Shown: positions 9,058 through 18,220, numbered from the stretch's first letter. The stretch: 64,000 nt of DNA from Streptomyces lateritius (GCF_014649715.1 NZ_BMTO01000017.1:62001-126000), one strand, 5' to 3'. Numbers and translations are program-made. The notes: generated by a model from the sequence alone, not told the origin.

Positions 9058-11946
9058 ATGACAGAGACGGCGAGCGGTCCGGCACGAGGTTCCCGCGCCA
9101 AGGGGACCAAGGCGAGCAAGGGCCTGCGCATCGAGCGCATCCACACCACTCCTGGCGTGCATCCGTACGACGAGGTGGTCTGGGAGCGTCGTGACGTCGT
9201 CATGACCAACTGGCGCGACGGCTCGATCAACTTCGAGCAGCGTGGCGTCGAGTTCCCCGACTTCTGGTCGGTGAACGCGGTCAACATCATCACCAGCAAG
9301 TACTTCCGGGGAGCCGTCGGCACCCCGCAGCGCGAGACCGGTCTCAAGCAGCTCATCGACCGGATCGTGAAGACGTACACGAAGGCCGGCGAGGAGCACG
9401 GCTACTTCGCCTCGCCCGCCGACGCCGAGATCTTCGAGCACGAGCTGGCGTACGCCCTCCTGCACCAGATCTTCAGCTTCAACTCGCCGGTCTGGTTCAA
9501 CGTCGGCACGCCGCAGCCCCAGCAGGTCTCCGCCTGCTTCATCCTGTCCGTCGACGACTCCATGGAGTCGATCCTCGACTGGTACAAGGAAGAGGGCATG
9601 ATCTTCAAGGGCGGCTCCGGAGCCGGCCTGAACCTCTCCCGCATCCGCTCCTCCAAGGAGCTCCTCTCCTCCGGCGGCAACGCCTCCGGCCCGGTCTCCT
9701 TCATGCGCGGCGCCGACGCCTCCGCAGGAACGATCAAGTCCGGTGGCGCCACCCGCCGCGCGGCCAAGATGGTCATCCTCGACGTCGACCACCCCGACAT
9801 CGAGGACTTCATCGAGACCAAGGTCAAGGAGGAGGAGAAGATCCGCGCCCTGCGTGACGCGGGCTTCGACATGGACCTGGGCGGCGACGACATCACGTCC
9901 GTCCAGTACCAGAACGCCAACAACTCGGTCCGCGTGAACGACGAGTTCATGAAGGCCGTCGAGTCCGGCGGCAAGTTCGGCCTGCGTGCCCGCATGACCG
10001 GTGAGGTCATCGAGGAGGTCGAGGCCAAGGGGCTGTTCCGCAAGATGGCCGAGGCCGCCTGGGCCTGCGCCGACCCCGGCATCCAGTACGACGACACGAT
10101 CAACCGCTGGCACACCTGCCCCGAGTCGGGCCGGATCAACGGCTCGAACCCGTGCAGCGAGTACATGCACCTGGACAACACGTCCTGCAACCTCGCCTCG
10201 CTGAACCTGATGAAGTTCCTCAAGGACGACGGCAAGGGCAACCAGTCGTTCGACTCCGAGCGCTTCGCCAAGGTCGTCGAGCTCGTCATCACCGCGATGG
10301 ACATCTCCATCTGCTTCGCCGACTTCCCCACCCAGAAGATCGGTGAGAACACCCGCGCCTTCCGCCAGCTCGGCATCGGCTACGCCAACCTCGGCGCCCT
10401 GCTGATGGCGACCGGCCACGCGTACGACTCCGACGGTGGCCGCGCCCTGGCCGGTGCCATCACCTCGTTGATGACCGGAACCTCGTACAAGCGCTCCGCG
10501 GAGCTCGCCGCGGTCGTCGGCCCGTACGACGGCTACGCCCGCAACGCCGAGCCGCACCAGCGGGTCATGAAGCAGCACGCCGACGCCAACACCGTGGCCG
10601 TGCGCATGGACGACCTCGACTCGCCGATCTGGGCCGCCGCCACCGAGGCCTGGCAGGACGTGATCCGCCTCGGAGCCAAGAACGGCTTCCGCAACGCCCA
10701 GGCGTCGGTCATCGCCCCCACCGGCACCATCGGTCTCGCGATGTCCTGCGACACCACCGGTCTCGAGCCCGACCTGGCCCTGGTCAAGTTCAAGAAGCTG
10801 GTCGGCGGCGGCTCGATGCAGATCGTCAACGGCACCGTCCCGCAGGCCCTGCGCCGCCTGGGTTACCAGGAGGAGCAGATCGAGGCGATCGTCGCCCACA
10901 TCGCCGAGCACGGCAACGTGATCGACGCCCCCGGTCTGAAGACCGAGCACTACGAGGTCTTCGACTGCGCCATGGGCGAGCGCTCCATCTCCGCGATGGG
11001 CCACGTCCGCATGATGGCCGCCATCCAGCCGTGGATCTCCGGCGCCCTCTCCAAGACCGTGAACCTGCCGGAGACGGCCACGGTCGAGGACGTCGAGGAG
11101 GTCTACTTCGAGGCGTGGAAGATGGGCGTCAAGGCGCTCGCGATCTACCGCGACAACTGCAAGGTCGGCCAGCCCCTCTCCGCGAAGAAGAAGGATCAGG
11201 AGAAGGCCGAGATCACCGAGAAGGCCGAGGAAACGATCCGCACCGCGGTCGAGAAGGTGGTCGAGTACCGCCCCGTCCGCAAGCGTCTTCCCAAGGGCCG
11301 TCCGGGGATCACCACCTCCTTCACGGTCGGTGGCGCCGAGGGCTACATGACCGCCAACTCCTACCCGGACGACGGTCTCGGTGAGGTCTTCCTGAAGATG
11401 TCCAAGCAGGGTTCGACCCTCGCGGGAATGATGGACGCCTTCTCCATCGCCGTCTCCGTCGGTCTGCAGTACGGCGTTCCGCTGGAGACCTACGTCTCCA
11501 AGTTCACCAACATGCGCTTCGAGCCGGCCGGCATGACGGACGACCCGGACGTGCGGATGGCGCAGTCGATCGTCGACTACATTTTCCGCCGCCTGGCGCT
11601 GGACTTCCTGCCCTTCGAGACCCGCTCCGCGCTCGGCATCCACTCCGCCGAGGAGCGTCAGCGCCACCTGGAGACGGGCTCCTACGAGCCCGCCGAGGAC
11701 GAGGTGGACGTCGAGGGCCTGGCGCAGTCCGCACCGCGCCAGACGGAGACCCTGAAGGCCGTCGACCCGGTCGTCAAGGCCGAGGTCCCGGCTCCCAAGC
11801 AGGCGCACACCTCGGCGGAGCTCGTCGAGATGCAGCTCGGCATCAGTGCGGACGCTCCGCTCTGTTTCTCCTGCGGTACGAAGATGCAGCGCGCCGGCTC
11901 CTGCTACATCTGCGAGGGCTGCGGCTCGACCAGCGGTTGCAGCTGA
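9058..11946 (+). CDS. nrdJ: Class II (adenosylcobalamin-dependent) ribonucleotide reductase
   Basis: Encodes 962 aa from ATG 9058, chosen because GGGAGG lies 4 bases upstream. It reduces ribonucleotides to deoxyribonucleotides, with a thiyl radical made by adenosylcobalamin. The active-site pattern NPCSE is at residues 364-368, with the radical cysteine C366, N364 and E368; an upstream redox cysteine is C160 in VSACFIL. The C-terminus carries a CFSCG...CYICEGCGS zinc-ribbon-like tail with a final Cys pair region, which in class II enzymes helps re-reduce the active site. A Lys/Glu-rich segment near 700-730 separates the barrel from the C-terminal lobe. A strong hairpin follows the stop. Confidence 0.96.
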   Translation: MTETASGPARGSRAKGTKASKGLRIERIHTTPGVHPYDEVVWERRDVVMTNWRDGSINFEQRGVEFPDFWSVNAVNIITSKYFRGAVGTPQRETGLKQLIDRIVKTYTKAGEEHGYFASPADAEIFEHELAYALLHQIFSFNSPVWFNVGTPQPQQVSACFILSVDDSMESILDWYKEEGMIFKGGSGAGLNLSRIRSSKELLSSGGNASGPVSFMRGADASAGTIKSGGATRRAAKMVILDVDHPDIEDFIETKVKEEEKIRALRDAGFDMDLGGDDITSVQYQNANNSVRVNDEFMKAVESGGKFGLRARMTGEVIEEVEAKGLFRKMAEAAWACADPGIQYDDTINRWHTCPESGRINGSNPCSEYMHLDNTSCNLASLNLMKFLKDDGKGNQSFDSERFAKVVELVITAMDISICFADFPTQKIGENTRAFRQLGIGYANLGALLMATGHAYDSDGGRALAGAITSLMTGTSYKRSAELAAVVGPYDGYARNAEPHQRVMKQHADANTVAVRMDDLDSPIWAAATEAWQDVIRLGAKNGFRNAQASVIAPTGTIGLAMSCDTTGLEPDLALVKFKKLVGGGSMQIVNGTVPQALRRLGYQEEQIEAIVAHIAEHGNVIDAPGLKTEHYEVFDCAMGERSISAMGHVRMMAAIQPWISGALSKTVNLPETATVEDVEEVYFEAWKMGVKALAIYRDNCKVGQPLSAKKKDQEKAEITEKAEETIRTAVEKVVEYRPVRKRLPKGRPGITTSFTVGGAEGYMTANSYPDDGLGEVFLKMSKQGSTLAGMMDAFSIAVSVGLQYGVPLETYVSKFTNMRFEPAGMTDDPDVRMAQSIVDYIFRRLALDFLPFETRSALGIHSAEERQRHLETGSYEPAEDEVDVEGLAQSAPRQTETLKAVDPVVKAEVPAPKQAHTSAELVEMQLGISADAPLCFSCGTKMQRAGSCYICEGCGSTSGCS

Positions 11947-11991
11947 ACCGTCCGCGGCTGAGCGCCGTATGACGGTGGACACCGCGTGAAA

Positions 11992-12022
11992 GAAGGGGAC
12001 CGGCCCGGGGCCGGTCCCCTTC
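11992..12022. terminator. Terminator after nrdJ, shared with the convergent TerD-like gene
   Basis: A perfect 14-bp stem (11992-12005 with 12009-12022) closes a 3-base loop. It sits between convergent genes. Confidence 0.85.
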
Positions 12023-12058
12023 CTCGTGCGTTCGCCCGCTCCGAGGGGCAGCCGGGGA

Positions 12059-12589
12059 TCAGGCCGGTGGGGCGCCCATCACCGTCGTGAAGGTCTGCGG
12101 GTCGGCGTCGAATCCGCGGCGCAGCGGGCGGTACGACCAGGCGTTCGAGCCGTCCCGGGTGAACTCCGCGATCGTCGCGGCCGTGCAGTCGGCGGCATCG
12201 GCGAAGTCGTGGGAGGCCAGCTCCGTATAGCCCTCGCGGATCCGTACGCCGGTGTTGGCGACGGCGCCGAAGGTGAGCCGGCCACCTCCCTGCTGTATGG
12301 CCACGCCCACCACCACGCGCGCGTAGCGGGGTGCGAGCCGGTCCAGTTCCAGGGTCAGCGCCTCGTCGTAGCCGAAGCCCTGTCCCGTACGGCTCTCCCG
12401 GTTGAGCGTGATCGTCCCGTCGGGGGAGCGACTGTCGAAGTGCACGAGATAGGCCGCCGAGCCGTATGGGTCGTCGGCCGTGTAGACGCCGGCCACCAGG
12501 TCCAGGTCATGCGGCGGAGCGCCGACCGGGCTGGGGTCCCACTTGAGCGTCACCTCGACCTTGCCGACCCCCTTGTTGAGTCCGCTCAC
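12059..12589 (-). CDS. TerD-family calcium-binding stress protein
   Basis: Encodes 176 aa, close to the standard single TerD domain. GTG 12589 has GAGAGGGG 8 bases upstream. The N-terminus GLNKGVGKVEVTLKW and the acidic pairs HDLDLVAGVY and GYDEALTLELDRL are the conserved TerD strands whose aspartates bind calcium. Such proteins are linked to tellurite resistance, phage or colicin tolerance and, in Streptomyces, to development. No other ter gene is nearby, so this is a lone copy divergent from the arylamine acetyltransferase. Role unknown beyond family. Confidence 0.88.
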   Translation of the reverse strand: MSGLNKGVGKVEVTLKWDPSPVGAPPHDLDLVAGVYTADDPYGSAAYLVHFDSRSPDGTITLNRESRTGQGFGYDEALTLELDRLAPRYARVVVGVAIQQGGGRLTFGAVANTGVRIREGYTELASHDFADAADCTAATIAEFTRDGSNAWSYRPLRRGFDADPQTFTTVMGAPPA

Positions 12590-12700
12590 CGTGATTCCCC
12601 TCTCCGCGTACGAAGCGCACCGCTGGTCCGGTCAACTGCCCGTGGTCCCGAGCAGGTTGTTCATGGTGTCATGTCGCACGGCCGGAACGAGGGGGAGAAC

Positions 12701-13519
12701 ATGTGGAGCGGTGACGAGCTTGATCTGGACGCCTACCTGGAGCGCGTCGGGTACGAAGGGGAACTCGCGCCGACGGTCCGTACGTTGAGTGCGTTGCACC
12801 GGGCGCATGTGCGGGCGATTCCCTTCGAGAACCTGGATGTCGCGCTTGGCCGGGTGGTGTCGCTCGAGGTCAAGAGCCTCCAGTCGAAGCTGGTGCGGAG
12901 CCGGCGGGGTGGCTACTGCTACGAGCAGAACTCGCTCTTCGCCGCGGTCCTCGAACGGCTCGGCTTTCATGTGGCGGGTCGGGGCGCGAGGAACCGTACG
13001 CGCGGGGACGTGCTGCTGCCCGTGACGCACGCGCTGCTGGTCGTCACGGTGGACGGCCGGCCGTGGCTCGCCGACACCGGGTTCGGTCAGCAGGGCCCGC
13101 TGGAGCCGGTGCCGCTGCGCGAAGGGGCCCGGGTCGAACAGGGGGGCTGGACCTTCGGGATAGACGTCGAGGACGAGGGCATCCACGTCCTGCGCTCACT
13201 GCGACCCGAAGGGTGGAAGGACCTGTACGCCTTCTCTCCGCAGACCCTCTGTCCCGGTGACTTCACCGTCATGAACCACTACAGCTCCAGCCATCCGCGG
13301 TCGAGCTTCGTCGGCAAGGTGGTGGCGCAGCAGCCCGGAGCCGGAGTCCGTCGGGCGCTGATCCGCGACCTGCTGACGACCGTCCGGGCGGACGGGACGG
13401 TGGAGGAACGCACGGTGGGCCCGGGGGAGTTGATCCAGACCCTGTCCGAGGTGTTCGGTATCGAACTGGATGCCGAGGAGTCGGCCGCTCTCGTGAGAGT
13501 GCACTCTGCCGTGGTCTGA
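12701..13519 (+). CDS. nat: Arylamine N-acetyltransferase
   Basis: Encodes 272 aa, the usual NAT length. ATG 12701 has GGGGGAG three bases upstream. The Cys-His-Asp triad is present: C73 in RGGYCYEQN, H110 in THALLV and D125 in ADTGFG. NATs move acetyl from acetyl-CoA to aromatic amines, hydrazines or hydroxylamines; in actinomycetes some relatives close amide bonds in ansamycin pathways, but there is no such cluster here, so xenobiotic or general amine acetylation is more likely. The TerD-like gene is divergent across 111 bp. Confidence 0.93.
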   Translation: MWSGDELDLDAYLERVGYEGELAPTVRTLSALHRAHVRAIPFENLDVALGRVVSLEVKSLQSKLVRSRRGGYCYEQNSLFAAVLERLGFHVAGRGARNRTRGDVLLPVTHALLVVTVDGRPWLADTGFGQQGPLEPVPLREGARVEQGGWTFGIDVEDEGIHVLRSLRPEGWKDLYAFSPQTLCPGDFTVMNHYSSSHPRSSFVGKVVAQQPGAGVRRALIRDLLTTVRADGTVEERTVGPGELIQTLSEVFGIELDAEESAALVRVHSAVV

Positions 13520-13540
13520 CGGGCGCCGTGTCCGGCCCCC

Positions 13541-13555
13541 TAGGATGGCGCGGTG
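13541..13555 (+). promoter_or_regulatory. Putative -10 for a leaderless mRNA (DUF4937 gene)
   Basis: TAGGAT at 13541-13546 ends 6 bases before the GTG, the usual distance from a -10 element to the transcription start, and there is no ribosome site. Confidence 0.5.
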
Positions 13556-14158
13556 CTGGTCAAGTGGATTCGCTGCACCGTGGTGGACCGTCGGGGGTTC
13601 GAGCGGGGACAGCGGAAATGGGCGGGGCTGCTGGGTGAGCCGGGATTCCGGGGACAGGGCGGGGGGTGGAGCCGGGCGCGACCCGGCGTCGCCCACATCT
13701 TCGGCTTCTGGGAGAGCCGTGCCTTCTACGACTCGTTCATGGCGCGGTCGCACAACCGGCTCGCGGCCGCGCAGACGGGCACGTACAAGGACATCCAGGT
13801 CAAGCTCTTCGACCACCGCTTCGACGTGAAGACGGGCTTCGAGCCGAGGTTCACGGACGCCGACGTGGCCAGGGTGGCGCACTGCCGTGTGCACGAGGAC
13901 CGCGTCGAGCACTTCGCGCTGATGCAGGAGAAGGTGTGGAACCCGGCGATGGCCGGGTCGCCCGGAATGCTGCGCGGGCTGTTCGGAGAGGCGCCCGGGA
14001 ACGAGTTCATCGTGCTGTCGATGTGGCGGTCCGCCGCCGAGCACGGCAAGTACCGGACGGAGCGCGTCGAACGGCTCGGGCTGCGCGCCCAGACGGAGGC
14101 CGACGTGGCGGCGCTGACCGGGGACGTGGTGCAGCTCGAGCCGTCCTGGACGGTCTGA
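13553..14158 (+). CDS. DUF4937 (YdbC-like) protein
   Basis: Encodes 201 aa. The opening MLVKWIRCTV, then a GxxAHIFGFWES-type block, a cysteine-free alpha/beta core, and VLSMWRSAAEHGKY in the second half suggest two dimeric alpha-beta barrel (ABM-like) repeats, as in YdbC/DUF4937 proteins. There is no signal peptide or membrane segment. The start GTG lies directly behind a -10-like hexamer, so the mRNA is probably leaderless. Biochemical function is unknown for the family. It is convergent with the TetR gene, separated by only 10 bases. Confidence 0.7.
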   Translation: MLVKWIRCTVVDRRGFERGQRKWAGLLGEPGFRGQGGGWSRARPGVAHIFGFWESRAFYDSFMARSHNRLAAAQTGTYKDIQVKLFDHRFDVKTGFEPRFTDADVARVAHCRVHEDRVEHFALMQEKVWNPAMAGSPGMLRGLFGEAPGNEFIVLSMWRSAAEHGKYRTERVERLGLRAQTEADVAALTGDVVQLEPSWTV

Positions 14159-14168
14159 CGCACTCCCG

Positions 14169-14831
14169 TCACGTCCCGTCGGCATGCTCCTGACCGGGCG
14201 TGGGCGGGGCGACGAACGCACCCGCCCGCACCGCCGCCAGCGCCGCTCGCGCCGACTGGTCCGCCGTCGCGCCGTCGAGCGGTTCGCGGGTGACGAACAG
14301 GCGCAGGAACAAGGGCGCCGAGACGGCGCGCACGACAGCGCCGGGGTCCGTGCCCTCGGGGGCCTCGCCGCGAGCGAGCGCTCGCTCGACGACGGCTTCG
14401 CAGCGGGTGAAGCGCTCGGCGTAGAAGGCGCGCAGGGCGCCGGCCGCCCGCTCGGACTGGAAGGCGGCGCCGACGAACGCGGTGGGGCCTGCCGCGGCCG
14501 CCGGGTCGGCGAAGGAGTCGACCACCTCGTGGGCCAGCGCCCGCAGATCGCCGTCCAGGCTGCCGGTGTCCGGCGGGGTCCAGGTGTCCTCGCCCGCCAG
14601 GTCGAGAGCGTCGGCGACAAGTCCCTCGAGGCTGCCCCAGCGGCGGTAGAGCGTGGTCTTGTGCACGCCGGAATGCTCCGCCACGTACTCGACGGTGAGG
14701 GCCGGGTAGCCGTGCTCGGCCAGGCCGGTCAGGACGGCGTCGCGGACGGCCGCCCGGGTGCGTGCCGTACGGCCGCCGGGGCGACGGCTGCCTGGCGCCG
14801 GGGTCTGGTCGCGTTCGATCGGCACGTTCAA
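14169..14831 (-). CDS. TetR-family repressor beside an ABC-F gene
   Basis: Encodes 220 aa if TTG 14831 is the start (GGGAG 6 bases upstream); GTG 14825 is an alternative. The N-terminal helix-turn-helix reads LTVEYVAEHSGVHKTTLYRRWGS with the usual following LVADAL helix; the rest is a typical all-alpha ligand pocket with low sequence identity expectations. It is divergent from the ABC-F gene across 126 bp that contain two copies of a CCCGTTGC-based repeat, so it probably represses both genes and is released by an unknown drug or signal. Confidence 0.9.
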   Translation of the reverse strand: MNVPIERDQTPAPGSRRPGGRTARTRAAVRDAVLTGLAEHGYPALTVEYVAEHSGVHKTTLYRRWGSLEGLVADALDLAGEDTWTPPDTGSLDGDLRALAHEVVDSFADPAAAAGPTAFVGAAFQSERAAGALRAFYAERFTRCEAVVERALARGEAPEGTDPGAVVRAVSAPLFLRLFVTREPLDGATADQSARAALAAVRAGAFVAPPTPGQEHADGT

Positions 14832-14839
14832 TTGCTACT

Positions 14840-14901
14840 CCCGTTGCGTTAGTGGGATCGAGTGTGCCACACTTCTCGTAACGCGACACCCGTTGCATTT
14901 A
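14840..14901. promoter_or_regulatory. Candidate TetR operators between TetR and ABC-F genes
   Basis: CCCGTTGCGTTAG (14840-14852) and CCCGTTGCATTTA (14889-14901) are direct repeats 49 bp apart. The second copy is flanked by GTAACG, giving a partial inverted repeat with CGTTGC. Placement in the divergent promoter suggests regulator sites; no binding data. Confidence 0.5.
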
Positions 14902-14957
14902 GCGTTCGGTGTCGGTGTCGCGGCCTGTCCTTTTCGACCGAAGCCCCGGAGGCGCCC

Positions 14958-16583
14958 TTGCCCACTCAGATCTCGCTGCGGGACGTCACCGTCTCCCGCG
15001 GTGAACGGATGCTGCTCGACCAGGTCTCGCTCACCGTGCGCCCCGGCGAGCGGATCGGGATCGTGGGGGAGAACGGCGCCGGCAAGTCCACGCTGCTCCG
15101 CCTCTTCGCCGGACTCGACGCGCCGGACGAGGGTGAGGTCGTCACCCTGGCCGACGGCGGTGCGGGACTGCTGGCACAGACTCCCCGTCTCTCCGCCGAC
15201 CACACCGTCGCCGACGCCGTCGACGACTCCCTGGCAGAGCTCCGCGCCATGGAGCAGCGGCTCCGAGCGCTCGAAGCACGGCTCGGTGCCGAGGGCGATG
15301 ACGTACGCGCCCAGGGCCTACTCGACGAGTACGGCGACCTGCTGACCGCCTTCGAGCTGCGCGGGGGCTACGAGGCGGACGCCCGGACCGACAAGGCCAT
15401 GCACGGGCTGGGCCTCGGCCACGTGGACAGGCGCCGCCCGCTCGGCAGCCTGTCGGGCGGTGAACAGGCCCGGCTCGGCATCGCCTGCGCCGTCGCGGCG
15501 GCTCCCGAGGTGCTGCTGCTGGACGAGCCGACCAACCACCTCGACGAGCAGGCCCTCGACTGGCTCGAGGGCACACTGCTCGCGCACCGGGGAACGGTCG
15601 TCGCCGTCTCTCACGACCGGGCATTCCTCGAACGGATCGCCACCTCGGTGCTGGAGGTCGACGCCGACCGGCGCACGGTCGTCCGGTACGGCGACGGATA
15701 CGCCGGCTTCCGGGCCGAACGGGCGGCCGCCCGGCGGCGTTGGGAGCAGGAGTACGAGGAGTGGTGCGCGGAGACCGCACGGCTGGCGGCCTACGCCGTC
15801 ACCACCGCCCACGGGGTGGCCGACGGCCGCTCCATCAAGGACAACAACAAGATGGCCTACGACCGGGCGGGCGGCCGGGTCCAGGCCGCCGTCTCCGGGA
15901 GGGTGCGCAACGCCCAGGAACGGCTGCGGCGGCTTCGCGCGGACCCGGTGCCCAAGCCCCCGCAGCCGCTCGCCTTCACGGCCCGGCCGGTCGACGGAGG
16001 AGCCGAGGGGGAGCTGGTGAGCCTGGCCGGCGTGCGGGTCGGGGACCGGCTGAGCGTCGACCGCCTGACGGTCCGGGCGGGGGAGAAGCTGCTGATCCAC
16101 GGCGGCAACGGTGCGGGCAAGTCGACCCTGCTGCGGGTCATGGCGGGGCTGTCCCAGCCGGACTCGGGGGAGGTCCGGCGCGCGGGCCGGACCGGATTCC
16201 TGGCCCAGGAGATACCGTCCCACCGGCCGGCGGAGCGGGTCCTCGCCGCCTTCGGGCGGGGACTGGCGATCACCGAGGACGAGCAGGCGGAACTGCTCTT
16301 GTCGTACGGGCTGTTCCGCTCGGCGGACCTTCACGTTCCCGTCGGCAGCCTCTCCGCCGGGCAGCGCCGCAGGCTCGCGCTGGCCCGCCTTCTGGCCCGC
16401 CCCGCAGACCTGCTGCTCCTCGACGAGCCGGCCAATCACCTGGCGCTCGGCCTGGTCGAGGAGCTCGAGGACGCGCTCGAGCACTGGGCCGGCGCCCTGG
16501 TGGTCGTCTCTCACGACCGGCGGCTGCGTCGCCGGTTCACCGGCCGGATACGCCGGATGGAGTGCGGGCGCCTACTCGACTGA
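14958..16583 (+). CDS. ABC-F ribosome-protection type ATPase
   Basis: Encodes 541 aa from TTG 14958 with GGAGG 5 bases upstream. Two ABC ATPase halves and no membrane segment: first Walker A GENGAGKST (about 36-44), signature LSGGEQ (about 165), Walker B LLLDEPTNHLD; second Walker A GGNGAGKST (about 381), signature LSAGQ (about 465), Walker B LLLDEPANHL. The linker between halves is charged and contains a short basic helix, as in ABC-F proteins that enter the ribosomal E-site and dislodge antibiotics. The neighbouring TetR regulator suits an inducible macrolide/lincosamide/pleuromutilin-type resistance role, but the drug cannot be read from sequence. Confidence 0.9.
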   Translation: MPTQISLRDVTVSRGERMLLDQVSLTVRPGERIGIVGENGAGKSTLLRLFAGLDAPDEGEVVTLADGGAGLLAQTPRLSADHTVADAVDDSLAELRAMEQRLRALEARLGAEGDDVRAQGLLDEYGDLLTAFELRGGYEADARTDKAMHGLGLGHVDRRRPLGSLSGGEQARLGIACAVAAAPEVLLLDEPTNHLDEQALDWLEGTLLAHRGTVVAVSHDRAFLERIATSVLEVDADRRTVVRYGDGYAGFRAERAAARRRWEQEYEEWCAETARLAAYAVTTAHGVADGRSIKDNNKMAYDRAGGRVQAAVSGRVRNAQERLRRLRADPVPKPPQPLAFTARPVDGGAEGELVSLAGVRVGDRLSVDRLTVRAGEKLLIHGGNGAGKSTLLRVMAGLSQPDSGEVRRAGRTGFLAQEIPSHRPAERVLAAFGRGLAITEDEQAELLLSYGLFRSADLHVPVGSLSAGQRRRLALARLLARPADLLLLDEPANHLALGLVEELEDALEHWAGALVVVSHDRRLRRRFTGRIRRMECGRLLD

Positions 16584-16604
16584 GCCCGGCGAAGGCGTGC
16601 GATC

Positions 16605-16619
16605 TAGGGTCGTGGCATG
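16605..16619 (+). promoter_or_regulatory. Putative -10 for a leaderless mRNA (histidine phosphatase)
   Basis: TAGGGT at 16605-16610 ends 6 bases before ATG 16617; no ribosome site is seen. Confidence 0.45.
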
Positions 16620-17276
16620 GCACGACCACGGCGCATCGTTCTCGTACGGCACGGAGAGTCCGAGGGCAATGCCGATGACACCGTGTACGAACGGGAGCCC
16701 GACCACGCGCTCCGGCTCACCCCGACCGGGCTGCGGCAGGCGGAGGAGACGGGGGCACGGCTTCGGGAACTGTTCGGGAAGGAACGGGTCAGCGTCTACG
16801 TGTCGCCGTACCGCCGCACGCACGAGACGTTCCGGGCCTTCCGGCTCGACCCGGCGCGCGTCCGGGTCAGGGAGGAGCCGCGGCTGCGGGAGCAGGACTG
16901 GGGAAACTGGCAGGACAGGGAGGACATCCGGCTGCAGAGGGCGTACCGCGACGCGTACGGACACTTCTTCTACCGCTTCGCGCAGGGCGAGTCGGGGGCC
17001 GATGTGTACGACCGGGTCGGGGCGTTCCTGGAGAGCCTGTACCGCAGTTTCGAGGCGCCCGACCATCCGCCGAACGTGCTGCTGGTGACCCACGGGCTGA
17101 CCATGCGCCTGTTCTGCATGCGCTGGTTCCACTGGACGGTCGCCGAATTCGAGTCGCTGTCGAATCCGGACAACGGCGAGACGAGGATCCTGCTCCTCGG
17201 CGAGTCCGGCAAGTACACCCTGGACCGGCCGTTCGAACGCTGGCACACCCCGGAGCCGTACGGGTACACCGGATAG
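16617..17276 (+). CDS. Histidine phosphatase family protein
   Basis: Encodes 219 aa. The phosphoacceptor motif RHGE is at residues 11-14, followed by SEGN; the second catalytic histidine is in VTHGLTMR near residue 159, and a conserved arginine block SPYRRTHET lies near 65. This is the phosphoglycerate-mutase-like histidine phosphatase fold. Substrates in the family range from sugar phosphates to protein phosphates, so the physiological substrate is unknown. It is followed after 12 bases by the ADP-ribosylglycohydrolase, suggesting partial co-transcription. Confidence 0.87.
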   Translation: MARPRRIVLVRHGESEGNADDTVYEREPDHALRLTPTGLRQAEETGARLRELFGKERVSVYVSPYRRTHETFRAFRLDPARVRVREEPRLREQDWGNWQDREDIRLQRAYRDAYGHFFYRFAQGESGADVYDRVGAFLESLYRSFEAPDHPPNVLLVTHGLTMRLFCMRWFHWTVAEFESLSNPDNGETRILLLGESGKYTLDRPFERWHTPEPYGYTG

Positions 17277-17288
17277 AGTGGCAGAGCG

Positions 17289-18200
17289 ATGACCGCTGAC
17301 TCCTCTCTCGACCGGCGCTTCGACCGCGCCCTGGCCAGCCTCCGAGGGCTGGCCGTGGGAGACGCCCTGGGCTCCCAGTTCTTCGTCCCCGCCAACTATC
17401 CGCTGCTGAAACGACGCGATCTCCCCGCCGGCCCCTGGCAGTGGACCGACGACACCGAGATGGCCTGCTCGGTCCTGGCCGTGCTCGCCCGGCACGAGCG
17501 GATCGATCAGGACGCGCTCGCCCACTCGTTCGCCGAGCACCACGACTTCGACCGGGGGTACGGCCCCGCCGTCAACCGCATGCTCCGGCTCATCAGGGAG
17601 GGCGGCGACTGGCGGGAGCTGGCCGCCGCGCTCTTCAAGGGGCAGGGTTCGTGGGGCAACGGTGCCGCGATGCGGGTCGCCCCGCTCGGCGCCTGGTACG
17701 CCGACGACCCCGAGCAGGCGACGCACCAGGCCGAGATCTCCGCCTACACCACGCACCAGCACCGCGAAGCCGTGGTCGGCGCGATGGCCGTCGCGGCCGC
17801 TGCCGCGCTGGCCGCGAATCCGGCGGGACCGCCCACCCCCACGGACCTCCTCGACGGCGTCGTCGCGCTCGTGCCGCGCAGCGCCGTCGGCGCGGGGCTG
17901 CGCAGAGCCCGCGACATGCTCGACTACGGCGACGCCGCGACCGTGGCCGCGGTGCTCGGAAGCGGGCGCCGTACCAGTGCCCACGACACCGTGCCCTTCG
18001 CCCTGTGGTCCGCGGCCCGCGCCCTCGGTGACTTCGAGCAGGTGTTCTGGACGACCGCCCAGGTCGGCGGCGATGTCGACACGACCTGCGCCATCGCGGG
18101 CGGAGTGGTCGCCGCCCACGCCGCGGGCGCGCCGCCCGCCGCCTGGCTGGAGCAGACGGAGGAGCTGCCGGACTGGGTGCCGACCGCCGTGCGTTCCTGA
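17289..18200 (+). CDS. ADP-ribosylglycohydrolase family protein (DraG/ARH-like)
   Basis: Encodes 303 aa. The family's di-metal residues are visible: WTDDTEMA at residues 52-59, and GGDVDTTCAIAGG near 258. The GSWGNGAAMRVAPLG block near 120 is the conserved substrate loop. Such enzymes remove ADP-ribose from proteins, nucleic acids or small molecules. It starts 12 bases after the phosphatase stop. The phosphatase stop codon lies inside TAGAGT (17274-17279), which could act as a -10 element for this gene, 9 bases before its ATG. No ADP-ribosyltransferase partner is nearby, so the target is unknown. Confidence 0.88.
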   Translation: MTADSSLDRRFDRALASLRGLAVGDALGSQFFVPANYPLLKRRDLPAGPWQWTDDTEMACSVLAVLARHERIDQDALAHSFAEHHDFDRGYGPAVNRMLRLIREGGDWRELAAALFKGQGSWGNGAAMRVAPLGAWYADDPEQATHQAEISAYTTHQHREAVVGAMAVAAAAALAANPAGPPTPTDLLDGVVALVPRSAVGAGLRRARDMLDYGDAATVAAVLGSGRRTSAHDTVPFALWSAARALGDFEQVFWTTAQVGGDVDTTCAIAGGVVAAHAAGAPPAAWLEQTEELPDWVPTAVRS

Positions 18201-18220
18201 AGCGGCCCGACCGAGGGCCG

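Noticed and set aside
8761-11982. 1073-aa open frame on the minus strand
   Set aside because: It mirrors nrdJ, is rich in Gly/Val/Leu/Asp/His of no family, and arises from the high-GC third codon positions of the real gene.
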